Assembly (NCBI GenBank): GCA_002418985.1
Contig: DIFE01000123.1
Location: forward strand, 1 to 56,605
DNA: 56,605 bases
From: Deltaproteobacteria bacterium UBA5756
GTDB taxonomy: Bacteria; Desulfobacterota; Syntrophorhabdia; Syntrophorhabdales; Syntrophorhabdaceae
Direction: 5' to 3'
Both the position numbers and the translations under genes were made by a program. Shown in pieces: positions 44,422-52,925 of the stretch (its first letter is position 1; every line of letters starts with the position of its first letter). A model generated the notes under the pieces. The model was not told where the DNA came from, ran no database searches, and saw only the letters and a list, made by a program, of their open reading frames with translations.

Positions 44422-45837
44422 ATGAACAAGAACGGACAGGCAGAACGGGCCGATTTCCTCGATGAAGCACTGATCGCAAACATTCTGGAAAAGGCAAAAA
44501 ACGCCTCGATCGAAGAGGCACGGGCAATAATAGAAAAAGGTCGTGAGGCCAAGGGGCTTGACCCGTATGAGACTGCCGTCCTGCTTCACGCCGCGGACGG
44601 CGATGCGCAGGCGGCTCTTTTCGAAGCCGCCCGGGAAGTGAAAGAGAAGATCTACGGAAAGCGCATTGTCTTCTTCGCGCCGCTCTATATCAGCAATTAC
44701 TGCATCAATAATTGCACCTATTGCGGATACAGGCGTCATAACGCCATAACCAGGCTCAAACTCGACATGGAGGAGATCGAACGCGAGGTCGTCGCCCTCG
44801 AGGCCATGGGACACAAGAGGATCGCCCTCGAGGTTGGTGAAGATCCGGAAAACTGTCCCATAGATTATGTACTCGAGGCCATAGAGAGGATCTATTCGGT
44901 CAAGGACAGAATGGGCAGCATTCGGCGCATCAACGTCAATATTGCGGCGACCACTATTGAAGATTACCGCAAGCTGAAGCAGGCAGGTATAGGCACCTAC
45001 ATCCTGTTCCAGGAAACCTATCACCGCGAGACATACCGAAAGGCACATCCGTCGGGGCCTAAAAGTGACTACGACTGGCACACAATGGCTATGGACAGGG
45101 CGATGCAGGCTGGTATCGACGACGTCGGAATGGGCGTCCTCTTCGGCTTATATGATTTCAAGTTCGAGGTTCTCGGTCTGCTCCTTCATTCACTCCACCT
45201 TGAAGAACGTTTCGGCGTAGGATGTCACACAATTTCGGTACCGAGAATGAGGCCGGCGGAAGGCGTAACGTTCGAGAATTTTCCCCACCTGGTCAACGAT
45301 CACGATTTTAAGCGGATGGTGGCCATCATAAGACTCGCCGTTCCCTATACGGGCATGATCCTTTCCACGAGGGAACCCGCGGGGTACCGCGACGAGGTCA
45401 TCGCGGTCGGCATATCACAGATCAGCGCGGGCTCCTGCACGGGTGTCGGAGGATACCACAGGGACATAGAAAAAACTGAGATGAGAGCCCAGGGACAGTT
45501 CCAGGTCGAGGATCACCGCAGTACCGACGAGATGCTTCGCAGCGTCTGCCAGTCCGGATACCTTCCGAGCTTTTGCACCGCCTGTTACAGGCAGGGACGG
45601 ACGGGAGACCGGTTTATGGCACTCGCCAAGACCGGCGAGATCCAGAATATCTGCCAACCTAACGCTATCCTCACTTTCAAGGAGTTCCTCGTCGACTACG
45701 CATCAGGCGACACGAAGGCGGTGGGAGAAGAGGTGATTCAAAAGCACCTCACGTCGATATCGAATGCCAGGATGCGCGAAGAAATCCAAAACAGGCTGAC
45801 GAGGATCGAGGCCGGCGAAAGGGATCTCTATTTTTAA
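44422..45837 (+). CDS. hydG: [FeFe]-hydrogenase maturase HydG, radical-SAM tyrosine lyase
   Basis: Cleaves tyrosine to p-cresol, CO and cyanide, which are loaded on iron for the H-cluster. The 471 residues have the radical-SAM CxxxCxxC (C94, C98, C101 in NYCINNCTYCGY) and the C-terminal auxiliary cluster motif FCTACYRQGRTGDRF (about residue 384). The ribosome binding site GGAGG precedes ATG 44422. HydG serves all the catalytic hydrogenases in the window. HydE, the remaining core maturase, is not encoded here. Confidence 0.96.
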   Translation: MNKNGQAERADFLDEALIANILEKAKNASIEEARAIIEKGREAKGLDPYETAVLLHAADGDAQAALFEAAREVKEKIYGKRIVFFAPLYISNYCINNCTYCGYRRHNAITRLKLDMEEIEREVVALEAMGHKRIALEVGEDPENCPIDYVLEAIERIYSVKDRMGSIRRINVNIAATTIEDYRKLKQAGIGTYILFQETYHRETYRKAHPSGPKSDYDWHTMAMDRAMQAGIDDVGMGVLFGLYDFKFEVLGLLLHSLHLEERFGVGCHTISVPRMRPAEGVTFENFPHLVNDHDFKRMVAIIRLAVPYTGMILSTREPAGYRDEVIAVGISQISAGSCTGVGGYHRDIEKTEMRAQGQFQVEDHRSTDEMLRSVCQSGYLPSFCTACYRQGRTGDRFMALAKTGEIQNICQPNAILTFKEFLVDYASGDTKAVGEEVIQKHLTSISNARMREEIQNRLTRIEAGERDLYF

Positions 45838-45942
45838 ATGCCGCATCAAAATGCCCTTGCCTGCACCGGGCATTGCTTATATACTTTATGCAGGCTTGGA
45901 TTCAGTTTCACATTGTCAAAAAAAAATAGGGGGCTTAGGGTT

Positions 45943-46389
45943 ATGAAGACTGCAAGAGAGATTCTCAAGAACAAAAACAAGGAGATCTGGTCTATAGCGC
46001 CGGACAACACTGTTTTCGAAGCCTTGAAGGTGATGGGTGAAAAGGAGATCGGTGCCCTGATGGTCATGGACCAAAAGTCAAAGGTCTACGGGATCATTTC
46101 TGAGAGGGACTATGCCCGGAAGATCATACTGAAAGGCAAGACCTCAGCTGAGACTAAGGTGTCCGAGATCATGACGCCCATGGACAGGATGTTCACCGCA
46201 AAGCCTGAAACAACCGTTGAGGAATGCATGGTTCTTATCACGGCAAAGCGCATCAGGCACGTCCCGGTTTTTGAAGATGATAAATTCGTAGGTCTCATCT
46301 CCATCGGCGACGTCGTCAAATCCATCATTTCCGAAAAAGATATGCTCATCGAACATTTGAGCAACTATATCGCAGGCAAATACATTTAA
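45943..46389 (+). CDS. Two-CBS-domain protein
   Basis: A 148-residue protein made of a Bateman pair: CBS1 about residues 12-68 (VFEALKVMGEKEIGALMVMD, GIISERDYARKI) and CBS2 about 78-135 (IMTPMDRMFTAKPETTVEECM, RHVPVFEDDKFVGLISIGDVV). It probably binds an adenine nucleotide. I chose ATG 45943, preceded by TAGGGGG; the open frame reaches 45838 but those residues are unlike the family. The role is unknown; no obvious effector enzyme is fused. Confidence 0.88.
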   Translation: MKTAREILKNKNKEIWSIAPDNTVFEALKVMGEKEIGALMVMDQKSKVYGIISERDYARKIILKGKTSAETKVSEIMTPMDRMFTAKPETTVEECMVLITAKRIRHVPVFEDDKFVGLISIGDVVKSIISEKDMLIEHLSNYIAGKYI

Positions 46390-46607
46390 GGATCATGATG
46401 TCCCGGCTGCTGCCGTTTCTTCATGGAGTGGCCGGGGCCTTTTCCCACCGTCCTTCCCAGTGCTTCAATGCACAGGATTGCCGTGCATTCATCCGCTGAT
46501 TCGTCAAGCCATGGCTTGCCGGGGTAGAGCTGATAATCCTTCTTATATTTGACGGGAGTGTTGTTGGGCATGAAGAGCGCCCGTTCCTTGGTATACTCAT
46601 TTTCCAT
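46386..46607 (-). CDS. Possible small protein of unknown function
   Basis: A 73-codon frame with a reasonable composition (MENEYTKERALFMPNNTP, YQLYPGKPWLDESADEC) but a weak ribosome binding site. It overlaps the CBS gene end by four bases in convergent orientation. No family is recognised; it may be a real short gene or chance. Confidence 0.4.
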   Translation of the reverse strand: MENEYTKERALFMPNNTPVKYKKDYQLYPGKPWLDESADECTAILCIEALGRTVGKGPGHSMKKRQQPGHHDP

Positions 46608-46658
46608 AGGTCACACTATTCGCTGAAACCCTTTTGATTGCACTGTCGGCCTTGCGCT

Positions 46659-47000
46659 TCACGATTTACGGTTTCCGGGATAGTGTATCGCCAGCCATAC
46701 CGTAGGTCCTTCATCGTCGGTCCTCGTCACCCTGTGACGGTGGTGGGCGGGTATGACCAGATAATCTCCCGGAAGGAGGTTAATGGGTTCCGGTGCTGTT
46801 TCGAAGAGGATTCCGGCGCTTCCCTTAAGAAGGACCACCAGTTCGTTGAGGTCCTGATCGTACCAGAGATCCTGAGGCGTCGTCTGTCCGCGGGAGATGA
46901 TTCTCTCGATACGGACCTGACCGCTTTCAGCGATGGTCTCGAATATCTCTTCCGGTATGTCCGCCGGAATCCCGGAAAAAAGATTGTCTGGTCTTATCAT
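46659..47000 (-). CDS. Cupin-domain protein (copy 2)
   Basis: A 113-residue cupin starting at ATG 47000, which has GGAAGGA four bases upstream; an ATG at 47018 lacks one. The cupin motifs are WYDQDLNELVVLLKGSAGI and LPGDYLVIPAHHRHRV, with a metal-binding histidine pair in the second. The sequence resembles the small phosphomannose-isomerase-like or signal-binding cupins of environmental bacteria. Substrate unknown. Confidence 0.85.
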   Translation of the reverse strand: MIRPDNLFSGIPADIPEEIFETIAESGQVRIERIISRGQTTPQDLWYDQDLNELVVLLKGSAGILFETAPEPINLLPGDYLVIPAHHRHRVTRTDDEGPTVWLAIHYPGNRKS

Positions 47001-47049
47001 GGGGTCCTTCCATCGCATGAGTTGCGGGCGGCTGATCCGGGTTTGCCGT

Positions 47050-47085
47050 ACAGGTCCTTTAGGACATTTGACTTACAGGATCTGT
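47050..47085. repeat. ATAGGTCCTA palindromic repeat, copy 2 (diverged)
   Basis: ACAGGTCCTT (47050-47059) and CAGGATCTGT (47076-47085) enclose TAGGACATTTGACTTA, a diverged version of the 38-base units at 6421 and 53520, sharing GACTTA in the centre and a following TTCTAA. It sits two bases beyond the stop of the TPR gene (minus strand, ends 47088). Confidence 0.55.
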
Positions 47086-47087
47086 TT

Positions 47088-47558
47088 CTAATTTTTTCTG
47101 GTTCCCTTTTCCGTGATCATTCGCAGCGTGTCCTTGAACTCTCCCTCGTCGGGAGCAAGTTCGACGGCCTTTTTCGCGAGTCTTTCGGCTTCGTCGAGGT
47201 TTGTGCCCTTTGTGTAATAAAGCCAGGCAAGGTTATTGTAGGCCCTGGGGTCATCGGTCCGTTCAATTGCGTCCTGGTAGGCCACCCGTGCTCTTTCAAG
47301 GTCCTTCTTCTGAAAAAGGACATTACCCATATAGAGATAGGCAATGGGCAGCTCCCTCGACGCCGTTTCGTATTCCTTCAGTGCCGCATCCAGTTCTCCC
47401 GACCGTTCATAGCTGACGCCGAGGTTGATGTGCTCCTGAGGAGTCAGGGGATCGTTAAGTACGAGGATCCTGGGAAGGCTGCAAGAGGCGAGGCACAGCA
47501 GTAAACCCAGTATCAGGAGGCAGAAAGGCGAAGTGCCCAGTATCCTGTTTTTTTCCAT
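47088..47558 (-). CDS. TPR-repeat lipoprotein
   Basis: A 156-residue exported protein: signal peptide with lipobox LASC (about residue 26) followed by about three TPR units (EHINLGVSYERSGELDAALK; IAYLYMGNVLFQKKDLERAR; PRAYNNLAWLYYTKGTNLDEA). The N-terminus overlaps the upstream C39 peptidase gene by 46 bases. In the PA2778 family the peptidase and TPR parts are, as I recall, joined in one protein, so here the pair may be a split version. Confidence 0.83.
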   Translation of the reverse strand: MEKNRILGTSPFCLLILGLLLCLASCSLPRILVLNDPLTPQEHINLGVSYERSGELDAALKEYETASRELPIAYLYMGNVLFQKKDLERARVAYQDAIERTDDPRAYNNLAWLYYTKGTNLDEAERLAKKAVELAPDEGEFKDTLRMITEKGTRKN

Positions 47559-48058
47559 ATCTTCTCCAGATCGGAGTTCATGACCGTCTCCCTCTCCCTG
47601 CGGCCCGAATTAACGACGACGCCGTCGCGGGTGTAGCCGGTCACCACCAGGAAATGATTGACTTGATAGAATGAAAGACCGTATTCGACAAAGAGGATAA
47701 GAGGCATTCCCCGGTCGATATGATCGCGTATGTCACCCATCGAGCCGCGGAACTGCTGTGCGGAAAAACCCTTTTTCCTTGGATAATTCTCAAGGTCGGA
47801 GGGCAGCACGCCACGGGCGCCGGGGCTGTAGATGGCCTTCGTTATTTCATCGATGCCGATCCTCTCTACCTCACCCTGGCGTATGTACCAGTAGTTCATG
47901 ACCGTGGCGAGCGCCGCCGGGCCGCATTGGTAATCCTCCTGAGGAAAAAAAGGCACGTCCGAAAGCATTTTCGACCCGTCGGGCAATACCCTCGGAGAAG
48001 ATGCGCAAGCGCAAAGGAACAGGAGCACGGCGCAAAATAAAGGAAAGATTCTCTTCAT
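47513..48058 (-). CDS. C39-like papain-fold cysteine peptidase lipoprotein (PA2778-like)
   Basis: I start at ATG 48058 because the frame further upstream runs through a terminator hairpin; this gives 181 residues with a signal peptide and lipobox-like LCAC. The peptidase core has the catalytic cysteine in FPQEDYQCGPAALATVM and the histidine in QVNHFLVVTGY, with an aspartate or asparagine in VVVNSGRR. C39-type domains cleave double-glycine leaders or act as bacteriocin-processing-like enzymes. It overlaps the TPR gene downstream and follows a PA2779-like gene, the same order as PA2779-PA2778 in Pseudomonas. Confidence 0.83.
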   Translation of the reverse strand: MKRIFPLFCAVLLFLCACASSPRVLPDGSKMLSDVPFFPQEDYQCGPAALATVMNYWYIRQGEVERIGIDEITKAIYSPGARGVLPSDLENYPRKKGFSAQQFRGSMGDIRDHIDRGMPLILFVEYGLSFYQVNHFLVVTGYTRDGVVVNSGRRERETVMNSDLEKIWKKTGYWALRLSAS

Positions 48059-48064
48059 ACCATC

Positions 48065-48105
48065 AAAAAATAACCATGGAGCACCTGTCAGAGAGCGCTC
48101 CATGG
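48065..48105 (-). terminator. Intrinsic terminator between PA2779-like and C39 peptidase genes
   Basis: CCATGGAGC (48074-48082) and GCTCCATGG (48097-48105) form a nine-base stem; on the minus strand it is followed by TTATTTTTT. It lies just after the PA2779-like stop (48121) and seven bases before the peptidase ATG at 48058, so it may act as an attenuator between the two genes. Confidence 0.7.
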
Positions 48106-48120
48106 TTCCGGGTTCACAGC

Positions 48121-48507
48121 CTATTGTGTCACCACGACCTTCTTGCCCGACGTGAGGTTGATGATGAGAATGACGAGCAGTACGATGACGAGGATGGCTA
48201 TGACGATGCCAAGCCCGTCTTGCCCGACCTTGAGATCGTCAAGCTTCTGGGCAAAACCGTGGATCTGCTGGTCACTCATCTCGGAAATACGCGATTGTAT
48301 TTCCTCAGGGGAGAAACCGAGATCCAGAAGCCTCTGTTTGACGAGCTTCATCTCGAGGACTGTCTGTATCTTCTGGACATCGGTGGCCCTTTCACCGGAA
48401 GAGAGGGTAATCGCCTGGGAGGGCATAAATGCCGCCTCGACGCGCGGTGCGATACCAATGATGAACATAACTGCGACAAGATAATAAATCGTGATTCTCC
48501 TGGTCAT
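48121..48507 (-). CDS. PA2779-family membrane protein
   Basis: A 128-residue protein starting at ATG 48507 after AAAGGAGGTG. A signal peptide (to about VEAA) is followed by a helical part with VKQRLLDLGFSPEEIQSRISEMSDQQI and a C-terminal membrane helix (IVIAILVIVLLVILIINL). This order and the AMPSQ-like mature start are typical of PA2779 proteins, whose function is unknown but which are linked to the PA2778 peptidase next to it. The open frame reaches 48642 but lacks support. Confidence 0.85.
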   Translation of the reverse strand: MTRRITIYYLVAVMFIIGIAPRVEAAFMPSQAITLSSGERATDVQKIQTVLEMKLVKQRLLDLGFSPEEIQSRISEMSDQQIHGFAQKLDDLKVGQDGLGIVIAILVIVLLVILIINLTSGKKVVVTQ

Positions 48508-48555
48508 GACTTCACCTCCTTTCAGATTTACTCGACTTCGCCGTATATCAAAAAG

Positions 48556-48584
48556 TATATATCCAATATCAACCGGTTTGTAAA
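48556..48584 (-). promoter_or_regulatory. Sigma-70 promoter of the PA2779-like gene
   Basis: On the minus strand TTTACA (plus 48579-48584), 17 bases, TATATA (48556-48561), followed by the ATG at 48507. Confidence 0.5.
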
Positions 48585-48652
48585 CATTTTTCACCCGCTG
48601 TGTAAAAGCCCTGTTTCCGCCGTTCTCCGATACTCTTAACACTATATAACAA

Positions 48653-48681
48653 TTGAAGGATTAGCGATCCTATGGTATTCT
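48653..48681 (+). promoter_or_regulatory. Sigma-70 promoter of the enolase gene
   Basis: TTGAAG (48653-48658), a 17-base spacer, TATTCT (48676-48681); transcription would start near 48688, about 50 bases before the enolase ATG. Confidence 0.5.
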
Positions 48682-48740
48682 GCACACATAACGGCCGATG
48701 ATCCTTACGGTCGATCCCCGGACAAAACAGGGAGGTTTTT

Positions 48741-50024
48741 ATGTCAACACTATATGATGTTTATGCAAGGGAAGTTCTCGACAGCAGGGGAAATCCCACC
48801 GTGGAGGTGGAAGTGGTTCTCGAGAGCGGGGCAACGGGCCGGGCAATCGTGCCTTCGGGGGCCTCGACAGGTGAAAGGGAAGCGCTGGAACTGCGCGACG
48901 GCGACGCAAAGAGATACAAAGGCAAAGGCGTAAGGAAAGCTGTAGACAACGTAAACAATATCATAGCTCCTGAGGTGGAAGGGCTGGATGCCCTCGACCA
49001 GGCATATATCGACAAGGTTCTCATCGACACCGACGGCACGGAGAATAAGAGCAATCTCGGCGCCAACGCCACACTTGGCGTCTCGATGGCAGTGACCCGC
49101 GCGGCAGCCGACTTCCTCGGAATTCCCCTCTACCAGTACATCGGAGGAATCAGGGGGCGCGAAATCCCCGTTCCGATGATGAACGTGATAAACGGCGGGG
49201 CCCATGCCCAGAACTCGCTCGATGTCCAGGAGTTCATGATCGTGCCGGCCGGTGCCGAATCCTTCAGCGAAGCCCTGAGGATAGGCGCGGAGGTCTTTCA
49301 TACCCTGAAAGGGATTCTGAAAGATCAGGGTTATTCAACAGGAGTCGGCGATGAAGGCGGTTTTGCACCGCAGATCGCCTCGACCACGGAAGCCCTGGAT
49401 ACACTCATGAAGGCCATCGCGAAGGCCGGTTTCAAGGCAGGCAAGGATGTCTTCATCGCTCTCGATGTCGCTGCAAGCGAGCTGTACAAGAAGGGAAAAT
49501 ATTATATAGACGGCAATGTGTGGGATGCCGGAAAACTGGTGGATTTTTACGAGACCATAGTCAAAAAGTATCCGATAGTCTCCATTGAGGACGGATTTGC
49601 GCAGAACGATTGGAAGGGGTGGAAAAAATTTACCGAACGGTGTGCCTCCACCATACAGATCGTTGGCGACGACATCTTTGTCACCAATCCGAAGATCTTT
49701 GCCGAAGGCATAGAAAAAGGGATTGCCAACAGTATTCTCATCAAGCTCAACCAGATCGGCACGGTCACCGAAACCCTGACTACCATCGAGATGGCGAAGC
49801 GCGCGGGTTATACCTGTGTTATCTCTCACCGTTCCGGTGAAACGGAAGACACCTACATAGCCGATCTTGCTGTTGCGACGAACGTGGGTCAGATCAAAAC
49901 AGGGTCCGCTTCGAGAAGCGAAAGGATAGCGAAATACAACCAGCTGCTGCGAATCGAAGATGAACTTGGCGAACTGGCCATATTCGGCGGCGACAGCGTT
50001 TTCTACAGCGTGAAGAAAAAATAG
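48741..50024 (+). CDS. eno: Enolase (phosphopyruvate hydratase)
   Basis: Interconverts 2-phosphoglycerate and phosphoenolpyruvate. The 427 residues carry the N-terminal AREVLDSRGNPTVEVEV, the substrate loop PSGASTGEREALELRDGD, catalytic SIEDGFAQNDW, and the signature ILIKLNQIGTVTET with SHRSGETEDTYIADL. It is full length with GGGAGG before the ATG. It is a stand-alone gene with its own promoter and terminator. Confidence 0.98.
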   Translation: MSTLYDVYAREVLDSRGNPTVEVEVVLESGATGRAIVPSGASTGEREALELRDGDAKRYKGKGVRKAVDNVNNIIAPEVEGLDALDQAYIDKVLIDTDGTENKSNLGANATLGVSMAVTRAAADFLGIPLYQYIGGIRGREIPVPMMNVINGGAHAQNSLDVQEFMIVPAGAESFSEALRIGAEVFHTLKGILKDQGYSTGVGDEGGFAPQIASTTEALDTLMKAIAKAGFKAGKDVFIALDVAASELYKKGKYYIDGNVWDAGKLVDFYETIVKKYPIVSIEDGFAQNDWKGWKKFTERCASTIQIVGDDIFVTNPKIFAEGIEKGIANSILIKLNQIGTVTETLTTIEMAKRAGYTCVISHRSGETEDTYIADLAVATNVGQIKTGSASRSERIAKYNQLLRIEDELGELAIFGGDSVFYSVKKK

Positions 50025-50070
50025 GAGACTTCCTTTCGAAGATGGGACATGCGGAAATCGGCACATCAAT

Positions 50071-50100
50071 CAGCGCCCCCCGGTTGAAGACGGGGCGCTG
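50071..50100 (+). terminator. Intrinsic terminator of enolase
   Basis: CAGCGCCCC (50071-50079) pairs with GGGGCGCTG (50092-50100), followed by ATCTTTTTATTTT. It lies about 47 bases after the stop and may also serve the convergent small gene ending at 50116. Confidence 0.85.
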
Positions 50101-50115
50101 ATCTTTTTATTTTCG

Positions 50116-50352
50116 TTATTGAGGAGGTTTGGCAGACTTGTCCGGTTTCGGCTGGGTCTGATTCTCACAGTCTCTGAGGCAATCGGCCAGACATCTGGCT
50201 TCCTTTTCTTTCGTGCATTTGGAATCGGTGCAGCAATCGGAACGGCAGTCATCACGACAGGACGCGGCGATAGCCGATGGGGGTACGGGTGTTAGAATGA
50301 CCGCCAGGGCAATCAGGGCCATTAACATAGATGCGAGAAAAATATTTTTCAT
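50116..50352 (-). CDS. Small exported cysteine-rich protein
   Basis: A 78-residue protein starting at ATG 50352 after AAAGGAGGTGAC. The signal peptide runs to about SAIAA (residue 30). The mature part of 48 residues has eight cysteines in two CxxxCxxxC runs (C32, C36, C40 and C54, C58, C62) plus C41 and C46, in a strongly charged background, and ends in a proline/lysine tail. The pattern could be a disulfide-knit fold or a metal site. I recognise no family. Confidence 0.75.
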   Translation of the reverse strand: MKNIFLASMLMALIALAVILTPVPPSAIAASCRDDCRSDCCTDSKCTKEKEARCLADCLRDCENQTQPKPDKSAKPPQ

Positions 50353-50534
50353 CGTGTCACCTCCTTTGAATGGTGCATGACGGTTTATAACACTATCATT
50401 CGATACAGTCAATGTCGTCCGTCACATCACGGTGACGAAGCGACGCGTATGGACAATTTTTCTTTCGAATTTCGGTGCTTTTTCTCCGGAGATGGGATAC
50501 ATTGTACCTACAATCCAAATGAACGGTATTTCGC

Positions 50535-51449
50535 ATGGTAAAGCTTTACAATATAGTGGAGTCACGGGTAACCGAATGCGTCGGTACAAAAGAGAATATA
50601 GCCGTCTATATCAATCCCGACGAGAAGGAGAGACGCTATCTGATCCAAAAGTATCAGATAGACGAGCATACCCTCCAATCCGCCCTTGACCCCGACGAAC
50701 TCTCCCGTATCGAGATAGAATCAAACCATGTCGCGATCATTCTGAAAGTGCCCGTCAACTACCAGGCCGAGCATGCCTTTGAATTCCTGGTATCGTCGAT
50801 GGGCATGTTCCTCTTCGAAAAGGTACTGATCATTGTCATGGCCGAAGATCTTCCCATCTTCGACAGCAAAACCTTCGCACGCGTGAGCCGTCTTGCCGAG
50901 ACGATGCTCAAAATTGTCAGTTACAGTATATTCCGTTTCCTCGAACACCTGAGGGTTATCGACATGGTGTCCGATGAACTTGGCGAGAAGATCAGCACGT
51001 CCATGGAGAACACCTACCTCCTGAACCTTTTCGCCCTGGAAAAAAGCCTTGTCTATTATCAGAATGCCATAAATTCCAACTCGGTCCTCATAGAAAAGAT
51101 GAAGATATACACGCAGCGGATCGGATTCACCGTGGACGATACGGAACTGCTTGACGACGTAACCATCGAGAATACCCAGTGCTACAAGCAGGCAGAAATC
51201 TATTCCAACATTCTTGCGAGCATGATGGATGCCAGGGTATCCATTGTGAACAATAACCTCAATATCCTCATGAAAAAGCTCACCATGATTACCATAGCCA
51301 TCATGGTCCCGACCTTTGTCGTCAGCGCCTTTTCAATGAATGTGGCTATCCCTGTCCAGCGGCATCCCCAGGCATTCTGGATCATCCTCGGCATAGCATG
51401 CGTGGCCATGGCCGGCTTCTTCTTCTTTTTCCTACGGACAAAGCGATGA
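50535..51449 (+). CDS. CorA-family divalent cation transporter, SMN variant
   Basis: A 304-residue two-helix transporter with a long cytoplasmic alpha-beta funnel and two C-terminal helices (MITIAIMVPTFVVSAFSMNV and FWIILGIACVAMAGFFFFFL). The usual selectivity motif GMN is SMN here (FSMNVAIP). Substrate is probably Mg2+ or a related ion. The second helix is followed only by a short basic tail (RTKR). Its ribosome binding site is weak. It stands alone between the Cys-rich gene and the protease gene. Confidence 0.9.
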   Translation: MVKLYNIVESRVTECVGTKENIAVYINPDEKERRYLIQKYQIDEHTLQSALDPDELSRIEIESNHVAIILKVPVNYQAEHAFEFLVSSMGMFLFEKVLIIVMAEDLPIFDSKTFARVSRLAETMLKIVSYSIFRFLEHLRVIDMVSDELGEKISTSMENTYLLNLFALEKSLVYYQNAINSNSVLIEKMKIYTQRIGFTVDDTELLDDVTIENTQCYKQAEIYSNILASMMDARVSIVNNNLNILMKKLTMITIAIMVPTFVVSAFSMNVAIPVQRHPQAFWIILGIACVAMAGFFFFFLRTKR

Positions 51450-51473
51450 GGGTGGTTTTAGAGTCTCACAAAA

Positions 51474-52814
51474 TCACTTGTATATGATCTTGAAGAGTCT
51501 GTTCGCCATTTCCTTGTCCATTGTCTGCAGGATCTGGTATTCCTGGAGTGCCGAGGCCTTGTTTCCTGCTGAGGCGTAAGCTTTGCCGAGGCCGAAGTGC
51601 ATTCCGGGATCGCCCGGTCTCTGGCTTATCCCCATCTTGAAGGCCGAGATGGCATCGCTGTATCGACCCATGTCGGTATAGACCGATCCCAGGTATCCAT
51701 AGGCGTCTGTGTAAAGGGGCTCGAGCCGGATGACCTCCTGAAGGGCTTTGACCGCTTCGGTCTTTTTCCCCCGGGAGGCGTAATTGAGGGCCAGAAAGAA
51801 TCGGGCATCGGCATGGCCGGGGTTGATTTTCAGGGTTTTTTCCAGGACTTTCGTTGACTCCGCATAATTTCCCTGTTTTGCATACACTCTTCCGAGCCTG
51901 GCAAGAACATCCACGTTTTCCGGTTCCAGAATGAGCGCCCTGTTAAACATATCGACCGCCTCGCCAAGTTTCTCCATGTTGGCATAGCTTACCCCCAGAT
52001 TCACTAATGTTTCGACTCTTCCGGAATCGACGGTAAGCGATCGTTTAAAGGAATCCACGGCCCTGTCATGCCGGCCCAGGATTCCGTAGGCAACACCCTG
52101 ATAGAAGAAACAGGCTGCCGTCTTGTTGAAATCGACGCGGCACGCCTCCCCGGGTTCCACGAGATCGCTTTTTGCCAATCCCTGCGTAATGAGATTGACA
52201 GGTAAGGCGAAGTTCAGATTTTGTGTTTCGGCTATGAGAAAAGTCGCTATGCCAACAACCTCGCCGCGTTCGTTAAAGAGGGGGCCGCCGCTGGAGCCGT
52301 GGGAAATGGCCGCCGTCATCTGGATAATCGATATGTTTTTGTCGATTTTGCGGATGCCGCTGACAATACCTGCCGAGATGGTGTTTTCCAGTCCCTGCGG
52401 GCTTCCCATGGCGTAGACCTGTTCACCGACCCGAAGGACATCGGAATTTCCTATCTTTACCGCGGGGTATTTCCCTTTCGTCAGTTTCAGTATGGCCAGG
52501 TCGTTGTCGGAATCGACGTGGGTAAGACCCTCCACATCATGCACTGCATCGCCATGTTTGACCTTGATCCTGGAAGCCATGGTGACGACGTGATAGTTGG
52601 TAACGACCTTGCCGTCAGAGCTGACGATGAAGCCGCTCCCCTGACCGATGGGGTTTCCCCGTTCGTCGAAGGACGCGACCACCACGACGGCGCCGCTGTT
52701 ATTCCTGAAGATGGCGTCTGCGTCTCCGTGGCACGCAAAGGGCCATACGAGAAGCAAAAAATACAGGCACAACCGGGATGCCTTTAATACAGAGGATCTT
52801 GCAAATGTCATCAT
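51474..52814 (-). CDS. Exported trypsin-like serine protease with C-terminal TPR repeats
   Basis: A 446-residue protein starting at ATG 52814 (AAGGAG seven bases upstream) with a signal peptide ending near ACHGDAD. The protease domain (about 30-225) has an HtrA/Do-like triad: H in TNYHVV, D in SDNDLAIL, S in GSSGGPL. No PDZ domain follows; instead six or so TPR units fill residues 250-440 (e.g. VETLVNLGVSYANMEKLGEA, VDVLARLGRVYAKQGNYAES). It probably acts in periplasmic protein quality control. It converges on the corA gene. Confidence 0.92.
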   Translation of the reverse strand: MMTFARSSVLKASRLCLYFLLLVWPFACHGDADAIFRNNSGAVVVVASFDERGNPIGQGSGFIVSSDGKVVTNYHVVTMASRIKVKHGDAVHDVEGLTHVDSDNDLAILKLTKGKYPAVKIGNSDVLRVGEQVYAMGSPQGLENTISAGIVSGIRKIDKNISIIQMTAAISHGSSGGPLFNERGEVVGIATFLIAETQNLNFALPVNLITQGLAKSDLVEPGEACRVDFNKTAACFFYQGVAYGILGRHDRAVDSFKRSLTVDSGRVETLVNLGVSYANMEKLGEAVDMFNRALILEPENVDVLARLGRVYAKQGNYAESTKVLEKTLKINPGHADARFFLALNYASRGKKTEAVKALQEVIRLEPLYTDAYGYLGSVYTDMGRYSDAISAFKMGISQRPGDPGMHFGLGKAYASAGNKASALQEYQILQTMDKEMANRLFKIIYK

Positions 52815-52925
52815 ATCGATCTCCTTGTCAAAAAATCCTGCTTCAGGGAAAGACCACCTGTTTGGCAATCCTGCTGGATAGTCGTTGTTTTTTCGACTAC
52901 ACTATACCGGTAAGGAGAATATGAA

